Origin: Brassica napus | Lineage: Eukaryota > Streptophyta > Magnoliopsida > Brassicales > Brassicaceae | Assembly (NCBI RefSeq): GCF_020379485.1 | Contig: NW_026014745.1 | Location: 1 to 64,000, forward strand | DNA length: 64,000 nucleotides | Reading direction: 5' to 3' | Shown here: positions 54,301 through 62,096 of the stretch, one piece after another | Layout of the letters: each line of letters opens with the position of its first letter | Numbering within the stretch: position 1 is the first letter of the stretch | The notes under the pieces: model-generated | What the model saw: only the letters and a program-made list of their open reading frames with translations | Told to the model about the DNA's origin: nothing | Database searches by the model: none | Made by a program: the position numbers and the translations under genes

Positions 54301-55835
54301 GTAAGATCTTCAAGTAAGTAAAGTTCTCCTTTAGTAACTCCTTTCCCAATCACCTTGTTGCTTTTAATATCCTGAAACTTTACATCATTAGGACTGAATA
54401 TAACATTGCATTGCAAGTCAGTAGCACATCTCTTAACCGACAATAGATTAGATGTAAACTCAGGCATGTAGAAGGCCTTAGATTCTTTTTCAAACAACTT
54501 AAGTTTTCCTATCCCTTTTATGGGAATTTTATCACCATTAGCAATCATTACATTTCCATTTGCAGGCTCAATATCCTTAATTAGTCTAGTGTCACTTATC
54601 ATATGATGAGATGCACCAGAATCAACTATCAATGCTTTAGGCCTATTACTAGCAGTATGAGCTTGATACGGAGTCCTAGCCGGTTTACATTCATTCCTTA
54701 AGTTGATGAATGCATTTTCAATCCTAGCATTTCTAGAATCACTTGCAATACTATCAGTTAGGTTATCAATCAGGGATGCGCCAAAAGAATAACCATAGTT
54801 GATACTACTTTTGTTACCATTGTCTTTGAACATCTTGATGAGGGCGTCTATGTCTGATCTCCGGATGTAGTCATTGTTGCTTGGCCCTCCTGTGTAAGCC
54901 ACAAGTGACTTCCCATCACCCACATCACGCGTATCTCCTTCATTTGCCCTGCTTGATGAACCAGCACCTGAGGAGCTCTCGGTCATGTGTGCCCTTGCTT
55001 CTTTTTCTTTCAAGAACTTAGTCGGCTTCAGGTGAGGATGAAGGATCCAGCACTGACTCTTCTTGTGCCCATACTTTTTGCAATGATCACAGTTCCCATT
55101 GAACCTCTTGTCCTCATACTTGCCATAACCCGCCTTGTTTGCTTGAGGGGCTTCATTCTGATCGGCTTGAGCAGCTTGATTGGCCAATGAGAGCCCTCCT
55201 TTGCCTCCAAACAATCCAATGGAGCCTTGCTCTTTCTGAATCTGTGAGCATACATCCTCAAGATCAGGGAGCTTATCAGACCTCAACATATGCTGAATGA
55301 GACTGGAGTAGGCAGGACTCAGCGTGAGTAGTAACCCAAACACCTTGTCTTGCTCGCGCCTCTCATTCAACTGATCTGGATCAGTTGTGCTTGGCCTCAA
55401 CATCTCTAGCTCGGACCACAAAGCCCTGAACCTCCCCAAATGTTTGGTGAACTCCATGTCTTCTTGCACTAGGTTGTTGATGGCTTGCTTCACCTCAAAG
55501 ACCCGGCTCAGGTTTGAAGTGTTCCCATACACTTTCTTCAAAGTGTCCCACAGCTCCTTGGCTGACTCACAGTAGCTGTATGCCTCCAGTATCGCCGGCT
55601 CCAACGACCCATGAAGAACAGACATCACCACCATGTCTTCTTGCTGCCACTTCTCTACAGCTTCACTTGAGACCTCTCCTTGGTCTTCTACTTGAGTAAT
55701 GAGCTTTGGAGCTTCACCGGTTGTGACATGACTCCACAAGCCCTTACTTCCAACGATGGTCTTCACTAGCCGAGACCAAACCAGGTAGTTGTTCCCCTTA
55801 AAGGTAATCGCCACCTTCATCTTCATGTTCTCCAT
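51309..55835 (-). CDS. M5 Gag-Pol polyprotein (1508 aa, intact)
   Basis: Minus-strand copia polyprotein from ATG 55835 (MENMKMKVAITFKG). The frame is open further upstream only to a TTG at 55886, so the ATG is preferred. Gag has the copia core (NYLVWSRLVKTIVG, SYCESAKELWDTLKKVYGN, RREQDKVFGLLLTL) and knuckle C249-X2-C-X4-H-X4-C262. Protease has D405-S-G-A. Integrase has the HHCC finger (HARLGH, CETC) and D593, D655, E691. The linker ends LRRSTRLRKDPSSWVNTRV. RT has YVDD at 1186-1189. RNase H has YCDADW, SSAEAEYRA and CDNQAA, ending LGKSRS. No lesion is visible. This is the best candidate for the source type of the recent P2/M5 copies. Confidence 0.95.
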   Translation of the reverse strand: MENMKMKVAITFKGNNYLVWSRLVKTIVGSKGLWSHVTTGEAPKLITQVEDQGEVSSEAVEKWQQEDMVVMSVLHGSLEPAILEAYSYCESAKELWDTLKKVYGNTSNLSRVFEVKQAINNLVQEDMEFTKHLGRFRALWSELEMLRPSTTDPDQLNERREQDKVFGLLLTLSPAYSSLIQHMLRSDKLPDLEDVCSQIQKEQGSIGLFGGKGGLSLANQAAQADQNEAPQANKAGYGKYEDKRFNGNCDHCKKYGHKKSQCWILHPHLKPTKFLKEKEARAHMTESSSGAGSSSRANEGDTRDVGDGKSLVAYTGGPSNNDYIRRSDIDALIKMFKDNGNKSSINYGYSFGASLIDNLTDSIASDSRNARIENAFINLRNECKPARTPYQAHTASNRPKALIVDSGASHHMISDTRLIKDIEPANGNVMIANGDKIPIKGIGKLKLFEKESKAFYMPEFTSNLLSVKRCATDLQCNVIFSPNDVKFQDIKSNKVIGKGVTKGELYLLEDLTSVPNHCCSFTFASDSVSSLNKNALWHARLGHPHVKPLNLMVPGVIYENKDCETCILSKHCKNVFPKSTTVYENCFDLIHSDVWTAPCMSRDNFKYFVTFIDEKSKYTWLTLIQTKNRVLDAFKNFQAYVTNHYHAKIKIFRSDNGGEYTSLAFKQHLAQHGVLHQTSCPYTPQQNGVAERKNRHLMEVARALMLQAHVPKRFWSDAVSTACYLINRTPTKVLGDHAPFEVLNKHKPVLDYLRVFGCLCYVLIPGELRNKLEARSTKAMFIGYSTTQKGYRCYDPVTRRVLTSRDVKFIESRGYYDEKNQEDLKDITSDKAGVLRIILENLGIKVSQDQNSGGSCPGTSPPSMETTEQPHLHHEGGEETGAQESSSDRRGEDLASHDQGGVETTQDGVETESVPMGESSGDETQEELREPTPPQQQLRRSTRLRKDPSSWVNTRVYYNAQAVEHPSQAVCSFAQYPEEHCAFMVNLDENYIPRSYEEAMMDKEWKESVGAEAGAMIKNDTWYESELPKGKKAVTSRWIFTIKYKADGKVERKKSRLVARGFTQTYGEDYIETFAPVAKLHTIRIVLSLAVNLGWGLWQMDVKNAFLQGELEDEVYMHPPPGLEHLVKRGNVLRLKKAIYGLKQSPRAWYNKLSTTLNGRGFKKSELDHTLFTLTTPSGMIALLVYVDDIIITGSDKEGIIATKEFLKSMFEIKDLGEMKYFLGIEICRSKEGLFMSQRKYTLDLLKDAGAYGGKTARMPMEDGYKVPREGENEDSKPYQDPKLYRKLVGKLIYLTITRPDICFAVNQVSQHMQVPKEHHWRMVERILMYLNGSPDQGVWMGCNGSTEVVGYCDADWAGDRADRRSTTGYCTFIGGNLVTWKSKKQKVVSCSSAEAEYRAMLKLTNELVWIKGILKHLEIDQATPMTMHCDNQAAIHIASNSVFHERTKHIEVDCHKVRQMIILGVILPCYTRSEDQLADVFTKAARQKTMESIHIRLGLIDLGKSRS

Positions 55836-56030
55836 CTTTACACAGCTTGACTTTAAAAGCTTGAGATAGATGAGACCTTGATCCAACGAGTCTTGTAAGA
55901 ACTGATCTGAACTTGTCTAGAACCCACACACACACAAAGATGAACACCTTTGAGCTTTGATCTTCCACGGATGACTTCAAAGCTTCAAACTTGTTTCTCA
56001 ACGTTTCAAACTAGAACTCAGATCCTTTGC

Positions 56031-56048
56031 AACCTGGCTCTGATACCA
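56031..56048 (-). other. M5 primer binding site (initiator tRNA-Met)
   Basis: AACCTGGCTCTGATACCA in plus view, abutting the LTR. Confidence 0.94.
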
Positions 56049-56602
56049 TGAAATCTTTTAGAGAATCTGAGTTGTATATGAGAGAGTAGTATGATTTAGG
56101 TTGAGTAGAGAAAGGATTAGTGACTAATGGAGAATCATTATGGAAATGTGTAGAGAGAGATTGATAGGATAGAACTGTCTAATCTTATTATGAGATGAGG
56201 TTACATCATTTATAGAAGAGGCATTAGGGTTTACAAGTTAAGGGAAAACATCACTAGTCATAAGCATGTGTAGTCAAGACCAAAGGGAGCGTTTCTTTTG
56301 AATGAATGGACAGTAAGGCTCACACGCTTTGCCTTTGCCTTTACAGCCTGTCCACGGCCTGGATGGATAAGGCTCGTCCCTCCCTTATCCCTAAACGGTC
56401 TGATCAGTCTTGAGACCCTCCGTGTGCTGTAGAGGCTTTACTCACCCATCTCCTTCTCCCTTTATGTTTCCTTAGATGTACGGCCAAGCCCCTGTCCGTA
56501 CATAGGCCGTACTGTCCGTACCTAGGCCGTACTGTCCGTACTCTTTCCCATCACTTGCTTAGCTCTACCTTTCCTTCTCATAATGGCTTCCTCTTCTCAA
56601 CA
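56049..56602 (-). repeat. M5 5' LTR (554 bp)
   Basis: Differs from the 3' LTR at about two sites (GTATATGAG against GTATATAAG; CACACGC against CACATGC). GTAC cluster at 56477-56540. Followed by the TSD atctt. Confidence 0.94.
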
Positions 56603-56607
56603 ATCTT

Positions 56608-57981
56608 CATGGAGTGCTTGTGGAAGCTTCAGCTACCTCTTCAGTCACCTCACACTAGAAGCCGCACTGATAGATCTTCATCTTCTCACAGCCAAGAGTG
56701 CTCTGAACACTCTCTTGCCTAGACACGCCACTGCCTAGACCCGGATGGCTCCTTCTTCTTCAGTTGCTTGCAATGGACCTTCTGAACCTTCTTGGTCCGA
56801 CTGATAGCTCACTAAACTCCCCTCCTCAAGCTTGGATTGAGTATAGGTCCAAGCTTGCAAGTGAGCTTCAGTGAAACTACACACCAGTGGCGCATCACCA
56901 CTTCTTTCTCAACTCTCCATTGCTCCACACAATGGGCACAGTCTTCCTCTTTCAACTCGGATGGATGGTGAACCAAGAACACCTCTTGTGAACCTGAAAC
57001 ATCACTCAAACTCCAGCAAAGATAAGACACAAGTGCATTGGGTCAACCCTTGATGCATCATCAAGTTTGAACACCAATGTCTTTAAGCAATGCTACAGAT
57101 TAAACTAGACATTTTCAAGTTCTAATCTTTGCAACCAAACTCTCTAAGCACAAGCAAGATCCCTTCAAGATTCAAGACAAGCTACTTAGGCAATTTTAAT
57201 GCTCCTTAATCTGCAACTTAGACATGAATCCAATGCATCAATACAAGGCAGCAACAACACTCAATGCTTCACATTTAAACTTGGTTTCATTTCATGAAAG
57301 CAATCAGGTTTAGACATTACTACTATCATCCTAAAAGACAATCATTATGAACCAGTATGCAAGCAACAACTTCTCAGTCACCAAACACAACTCAATAAGT
57401 ATCCTGGGACAGATTCTAAACAATTGTTTATTTAGCAATCTTAACACATCCTCAGGTTGTTCAATCACAACACCACAACACAACCTGTCAATATACTCAA
57501 GCTTTATACAAAAGGAAAGAACTTTCTTACAGCCAAGGACCTTTGTATAGATCCTTGATTCCATTGGACAGATTCTGAGTTGTTAGTGTGCACTCCAACG
57601 CCTCCATCTTCCATGGACCTTTCCTTTTGAACCACCATGTCTTAGCTCCCACCTTTCTCCATGTTGTACACGCCACACCAGTACAAGCAGCAAGCTTTCT
57701 TCTTGAGAAACTTCTTCTTGGACTTTGAATAGCAAGAACCAGGAACTGGCTTTGCTAGAGAGGGTAGCTAATCCACTCCATTGCCTTTTCCTTGGATCTT
57801 CTTTCTTCAAGGGCGACATGGGATCATGAGGAACAGCACCAGACAGCTTCTGGACTCCAGGATGAACACGCCTGCCTCTTGAGGTGTTGAACAGCCGGAT
57901 TGAACAGACAGCTTCTTCTTGGTTGTAATGGACATGGGAGTGAGCTCTGAGGTTTGCGGAAGCTTCAACCAGATTCAGATG
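56608..57981 (-). other. N2 non-coding interior, 5' part
   Basis: About 1.4 kb between the M5 insertion and the PBS with no frame over about 100 codons and no recognisable protein. The stretch 56640-57110 aligns by eye with the N1 interior (GAAGCCGC, cagccaagag, actgcctagacccggat, caatgggcaca, aagtgcattgggtcaac). The function and origin of this conserved block are unknown. Confidence 0.75.
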
Positions 57982-57999
57982 AACCTGGCTCTGATACCA
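57982..57999 (-). other. N2 primer binding site (initiator tRNA-Met)
   Basis: AACCTGGCTCTGATACCA in plus view, directly before the LTR at 58000. Confidence 0.92.
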
Positions 58000-59625
58000 T
58001 GTGAGATTTTCAGAGATCTCAGGTTGTGTGTGTGTATAAGCTCCAATGGAGCAAGATGAGAAGATTAGAGTTTGTTTTAGGTGATTTTAGAGAGAGAGTT
58101 TTATAAGAGTGTTTATGTGTTTACTCAAATCAGAAACAAGAGACTTTGAGAGATTAAGAGATTAAAGACTAAGAAAGGGAGAGATTAAAGGGAATCTGAT
58201 TCAAGAACACATTTCATTATGAAGTGGAGAGGGGAAATCCCCCAAACTCCCTTAAGGCTCAAAATCGCCTCTTACAAGCTTATTTATAAGCTTAATAGGT
58301 TTGCACAATCTGAAACCTAAATCTAATGGATAATATTAACTTGAGAGAATGGATGGTGTAGATGAGAGCTTGGTATTGCAATCTGTGTGATGTCTTGTGA
58401 TTGGCTGAGGGCTGATGATATCTGATTGGCTGATTCAAACTGGTCAAAGGGAAGGCTGTTCTCCCATTGGCTCCTTATAGGCTCCCATGTATCAAGCCTT
58501 CATTCAGACCATGTTCATGGTCGTGCCCCCCTTTGGCTTTACAGCCAAGGCCAGCCTGTCCATCCTCCAAAGTAACCAATCAGCTCCATCTTTGCTCTCA
58601 TTGGCCGCTTGCCTCCACAAAGGATCTTCTTGATTTCCTTTTGATGCTTCACGACCAGACTTCTTTTTATTAGCCCTAAGTATGCACAAAGTCTCCCGGA
58701 CATGTTCTGATCACGCCCTAAGTTTGCACATCTTGTCCCGGACTTTGCACCACCTCAAAACATCTCAAATGGCCAAGTTGTGTATCCTCGGGTTGTCTCG
58801 GTCCGTACGGATCCGTACAGGTCCGTACCATCCGTACTGCCTCGCCCTAAGTATGCACACTTGCCCATTTGCTCCCAAACACTCTTCTAAGTCCCTCCTG
58901 GACTTGGCCCTATCTTTGCACAGCCATATGAGCACTTCTGGACACCTTTAAACACTCCTAAAGTCTTCATAGATAATCTCCGGAGGTCTTGCCCTATTCT
59001 TGCTCAAGACTCAATCTCAACTCAACACTTCACCACTCCATTTCTTTTCTTCAAGTCAACATTCCCCCTCAAGCTTGACTCTAGCTGATCCTAAGTCAAG
59101 CTTGGAACCTTGAAGAACTTCCTCATTAAAAACCTCACCAAGGAAAACCCTTTGGGACAAAACCTTGATGAGGGAAAAAGAGTAAAGCCTCCAAGGCCTA
59201 GGGATTGGCCAGTGAGTCTTTGTGCCTTACCAGCAATGTAAGGGACACAAAGACTCTGGATCATGGCCCTCATTTGATGCAAGATAGAACCCACTCCTCT
59301 TGCTCATCATCAACACTTCTTGTACTCTTCTTTAGACAGATCTTGGTCTCTCCCCCTTTCTCACAACCTTCTTGTTGTGATCAAGTGCTTGGACTACCAG
59401 ATCTTCCTTGATAGATACAAGCTGAGTCTTGGCTGCTTCTTCTTCATGAGTCACCACCATGTTACTGAAACCTTCATGATAGGATGCTTCAGACTGTAGT
59501 ACCAATCACCTCACTCTAGAGGCCGCATTGGTGATTGCTTCTTCATCCTTCATTATGCTTCATAACTGATCTGTTCCTCTTCTTGAATAACCACCAAGTA
59601 CTCTCTGATCATGTAAGCTTCAACA
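58000..59625 (-). repeat. N2 5' LTR (1626 bp, extended)
   Basis: Same length as the 3' copy. The buried PPT-like tract at 59062 has one change here (ATTCCCCCTC against ACTCCCCCTC). Its stem-loop arms are 59163-59173 and 59133-59143. CCGTAC-type cluster at 58802-58837. Ends AAGCTTCAACA, followed by the TSD acaag. Confidence 0.93.
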
Positions 59626-59630
59626 ACAAG

Positions 59631-59890
59631 ACACTCCAATGACAATGCATTGTGACAACCAGGCCGCCATTCACATAGCCTCCAACTCGGTGTTCCATGA
59701 GAGAACAAAGCACATTGAGGTTGATTGCCACAAGGTGAGGCAGATGATTGTCCTAGGAGTCATCTTGCCATGTTATACTAGGAGTGAAGATCAGTTGGCT
59801 GATGTATTTACCAAGGCTGCAAGGCAAAAGACAATGGAGTCCATTCATATCAGATTGGGCCTCATTGATCTTGGGAAGAGAAGCAGCTGA
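59631..59890 (+). pseudogene. P3 RNase H C-terminal end
   Basis: The last part of the P3 polyprotein after N2: [52 protein letters not shown], ending LGKRSS at the TGA 59888-59890. It follows from [12 protein letters not shown] at 48886 once N2 and one TSD copy are disregarded. Confidence 0.94.
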
Positions 59891-59922
59891 TCCCCTTAGT
59901 CATGAGATCTTTACTCTTTTCC

Positions 59923-60030
59923 CCTTATTAAGGTTTTGTCCCAATGGGTTTTCCTTAGTGAGGTTTTTAATGAGGAAGATCTCATGGCTGTCCAAGCTTA
60001 GTCTTTCACAACGCTAAGCTTGAGGGGGAG
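59923..60030 (+). other. P3 3' stem-loop, PPT hairpin and polypurine tract
   Basis: Stem arms CCTTATTAAGG (59923-59933) and CCTTAGTGAGG (59953-59963), differing from A and P2 on both sides of one base pair. A PPT hairpin of the AAGCTTAG type is followed by agggggag (60023-60030). Confidence 0.82.
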
Positions 60031-60641
60031 TGTTGAGATGAGTTGAGTATGTTGAGATGAGATGAGGAATAAGAAGAGAAGAGATGATGGGTTGAGATAA
60101 CTGAAGGGGAGGAAGCTTAGGAATGAATGGAAGTGTTTGGCTCTACCTAGGCCGTACAGGCCGTACGGCCGTACCATCCGTATATGGGAGGATCGGCCAA
60201 ACATCGACCATAAACTTACCCGGGTAACACGGTTAGGAAGAAGGAGTTACTCTAGTCTATTACCATCTGATCTATCCGTTGGAAAGGATAAGGGAAGAGC
60301 CTTGGACAGGCTGGCACAGCTGGAAAAGGTAAAGAAGCTTTTGGGACAGCTAAGAGATGCCAAAAGCGTGTGAGACACTTCATTGGATAGATTTGAATTA
60401 GGCTGTCGACTCCACATGCTTTCTCTTCTCTCTAGTTACGAAAACCCTACTTGTTCCTTCATATAAATATGTAACCTCACTCATGAATAAGATTAAGCAA
60501 GTTTTGAGACTCTCTCTTAGTCTTTAAATCTCAATGGTTCCATATTAGACTCCTAATCTCATTTCATACTCTAATCTTCTCTAAATCGTTTCTAGTCTTT
60601 CCTAAACACTCAGATTACTCTAAACATTACTAAAAATCATA
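60031..60641 (+). repeat. P3 3' LTR (611 bp)
   Basis: Same length as the 5' LTR with about three differences, one of which (TCGACTCCACATGC) changes the TTGAC core of the shared upstream motif. CCGTAC cluster at 60152-60188. Followed by the TSD gcaga. Confidence 0.94.
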
Positions 60642-60646
60642 GCAGA

Positions 60647-61421
60647 TGCCTATGGAGGAAAGACAACCAAGATGCCAATGGAGGATGGTTACAAGGTTCC
60701 ACGTGAGGGGGAGATTGAGGATAGCAAGCCGTTCCATGATCCTAAGCTATATAGGAAGCTGGTGGGGAAGTTGATTTATCTTACCATTACTAGACCTGAT
60801 GTGTGTTTTGCGGTGAATCAAGTCAGTCAACACATGCAAGTTCCTAAGGAGCACCATTGGCGGATGGTGGAAAGGATCTTGATGTATCTGAATGGAACTA
60901 CTGGTCTTGGAGTATGGATGGGATGTAACAAGAGTACTGAGGTTGTAGGCTACTGTGATGCAGATTGGGCTGGAGACCGAGCAGACAGAAGATCAACCAC
61001 AGGCTATTGTACATTCATTGGTGGTAACTTAGTCACTTGGAAGAGTAAGAAACAGAAGGTAGTGTCTTGCTCCAGTGCTGAGGCCGAGTATAGAGCAATG
61101 CTGAAGCTTACAAATGAGCTAGTGTGGATAAAAGGGATTTTGAAGCATCTATAGATTATTCAAGCAACGCCAATGACAATCCATTGTGATAATCAAGCAG
61201 CTATCCACATTGCATCTAATTCTGTGTTCCATGAGAGAACAAAGCACATTGAGGTTGATTGTCACAAGGTGAGGCAGATGATGATTCTTGGAGTGATTCT
61301 ACCTTGTTATACTCGGAGTGAGGATCAGTTAGCAGATGTGTTCACAAAGGCAGCAAGGCAAAAGACAATGGAGTCCATACACATCAGGTTAGAACTCATT
61401 GATCTCTCGCCTAAGGACTAG
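60647..61421 (+). pseudogene. P4 RT end and RNase H, with a nonsense codon
   Basis: The P4 polyprotein after P3: the YGGKTTKMPMEDGYKV segment, KLVGKLIYLTITRPDVCFAVNQVSQHMQ, RNase H with YCDADW, SSAEAEYRA and CDNQAA, and the normal end SPKD at the TAG 61419-61421. A premature TAG at 61152-61154 (IKGILKHL then stop) truncates it before the last RNase H motif. Confidence 0.93.
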
Positions 61422-61458
61422 TCTATACACTCTCCTGATCATGTGATCTCTACTCTTT

Positions 61459-61568
61459 CCTCATTAAGGTTTTGTCCCAATGGGTTTTCCTCAATGAGGT
61501 TTTAATGAGGGAGATCTCATGGTTCTTCCAAGCTTGACTTGTTTCACATGGTCAAGCTTGAGGGGGAG
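61459..61568 (+). other. P4 3' stem-loop, PPT hairpin and polypurine tract
   Basis: Stem arms CCTCATTAAGG (61459-61469) and CCTCAATGAGG (61489-61499) pair with one mismatch. A CAAGCTTGAC/GTCAAGCTTG hairpin is followed by agggggag, next to the 3' LTR. Confidence 0.8.
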
Positions 61569-62091
61569 TGTTGAGATAAGAGAATAAAGTGTTGAGATGA
61601 GGAGATGAAGAGTTGATACATGGATAGTGGAAGGGATTTGGAGCAGGTAGTAACTTTGGAGATTTACCACAGTAACTTTATTGTTACTGTGGTAACTAAG
61701 TTAAAAGACTTGGGAAGTTACCCTGCATCCATTTGGAGAGTGTAACACGACAGGAGGAGTCTGGATAAGCAAGGAGGAGTTTGGATAAGGTCTGGTCAAG
61801 GGAAGAGAGCTTTAGACAGGCTGGCACCAGCTGGAAAGCTAAAGCAAGATACCCAAGCATGTGAGGAACCTTATTGGCTGGTTTGAATAAGGCATCTTTG
61901 ACTACACATGCTTCTTATCCTAACTAGACTGAACCTGGACGAAAATATGAATCTCTAATCTATATATGTTGTAAACTCTCTCATTAATCAAGCTAATGGA
62001 GTTTTGAGTCTCTCTCTCTCTTGTTCTTAATCTCCAATCTCTCTAATTCTCAGATTAAACTTAATCACTCTTTAAATCACTAAATCTATTA
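61569..62091 (+). repeat. P4 3' LTR (523 bp)
   Basis: Starts TGTTGAGATAAGAG, ends ATCTATTA, followed by the TSD gtgaa (62092-62096). It shares diagnostic bases with the LTR at 27136. Confidence 0.93.
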
Positions 62092-62096
62092 GTGAA

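Larger units (their letters stand above)
50614..56602 (-). mobile_element. M5: intact beta-family copia retrotransposon
   Basis: A complete 5989-bp minus-strand element in the interior of N2, TSD atctt (50609-50613 and 56603-56607), with 554-bp LTRs differing at about two sites, PBS, PPT and one uninterrupted gag-pol frame. It is the deepest layer of the right-hand nest and the sister of P2. Confidence 0.96.
48887..59625 (-). mobile_element. N2: gamma-family non-autonomous element with 1626-bp LTRs
   Basis: In P3 with the TSD acaag (48882-48886 and 59626-59630). Both LTRs are exactly 1626 bp by position (about five differences). The non-coding interior is 50513-50613 plus 56608-57999 (about 1.5 kb), interrupted by M5. 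It has a PBS and a PPT but no gag or pol. The first 1062 bp of the LTR in plus view correspond to the N1/N0 LTR; the remaining 564 bp correspond to the N1 interior. Confidence 0.93.
37755..60641 (+). mobile_element. P3: beta-family copia element carrying P2 and N2
   Basis: Plus-strand element in P4 with the TSD gcaga (37750-37754 and 60642-60646) and 611-bp LTRs differing by about three bases by eye. Its coding sequence is split by P2 and by N2 (which holds M5) and also has a 28-bp deletion, so it is non-functional. Confidence 0.95.
27136..62091 (+). mobile_element. P4: alpha-family copia element, rearranged and twice interrupted
   Basis: Inserted in the integrase of P5 with the TSD gtgaa. 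LTRs are at 27136-27650 and 61569-62091. It contains M4 and P3, and a partial LTR plus a 38-bp direct repeat at 29613-29795 that points to a local tandem duplication and deletion. The 5' and 3' LTRs share bases that differ from the P5 LTR (ACTAGACTG, ATGAATCTC, CTCTCTAATT), which supports the pairing. Confidence 0.9.

Noticed and set aside
59062..59625. A separate truncated element to the right of the N2 LTR
   Set aside because: The TSD acaag at 59626 and the matching 1626-bp left copy show that this segment is part of the N2 LTR itself.
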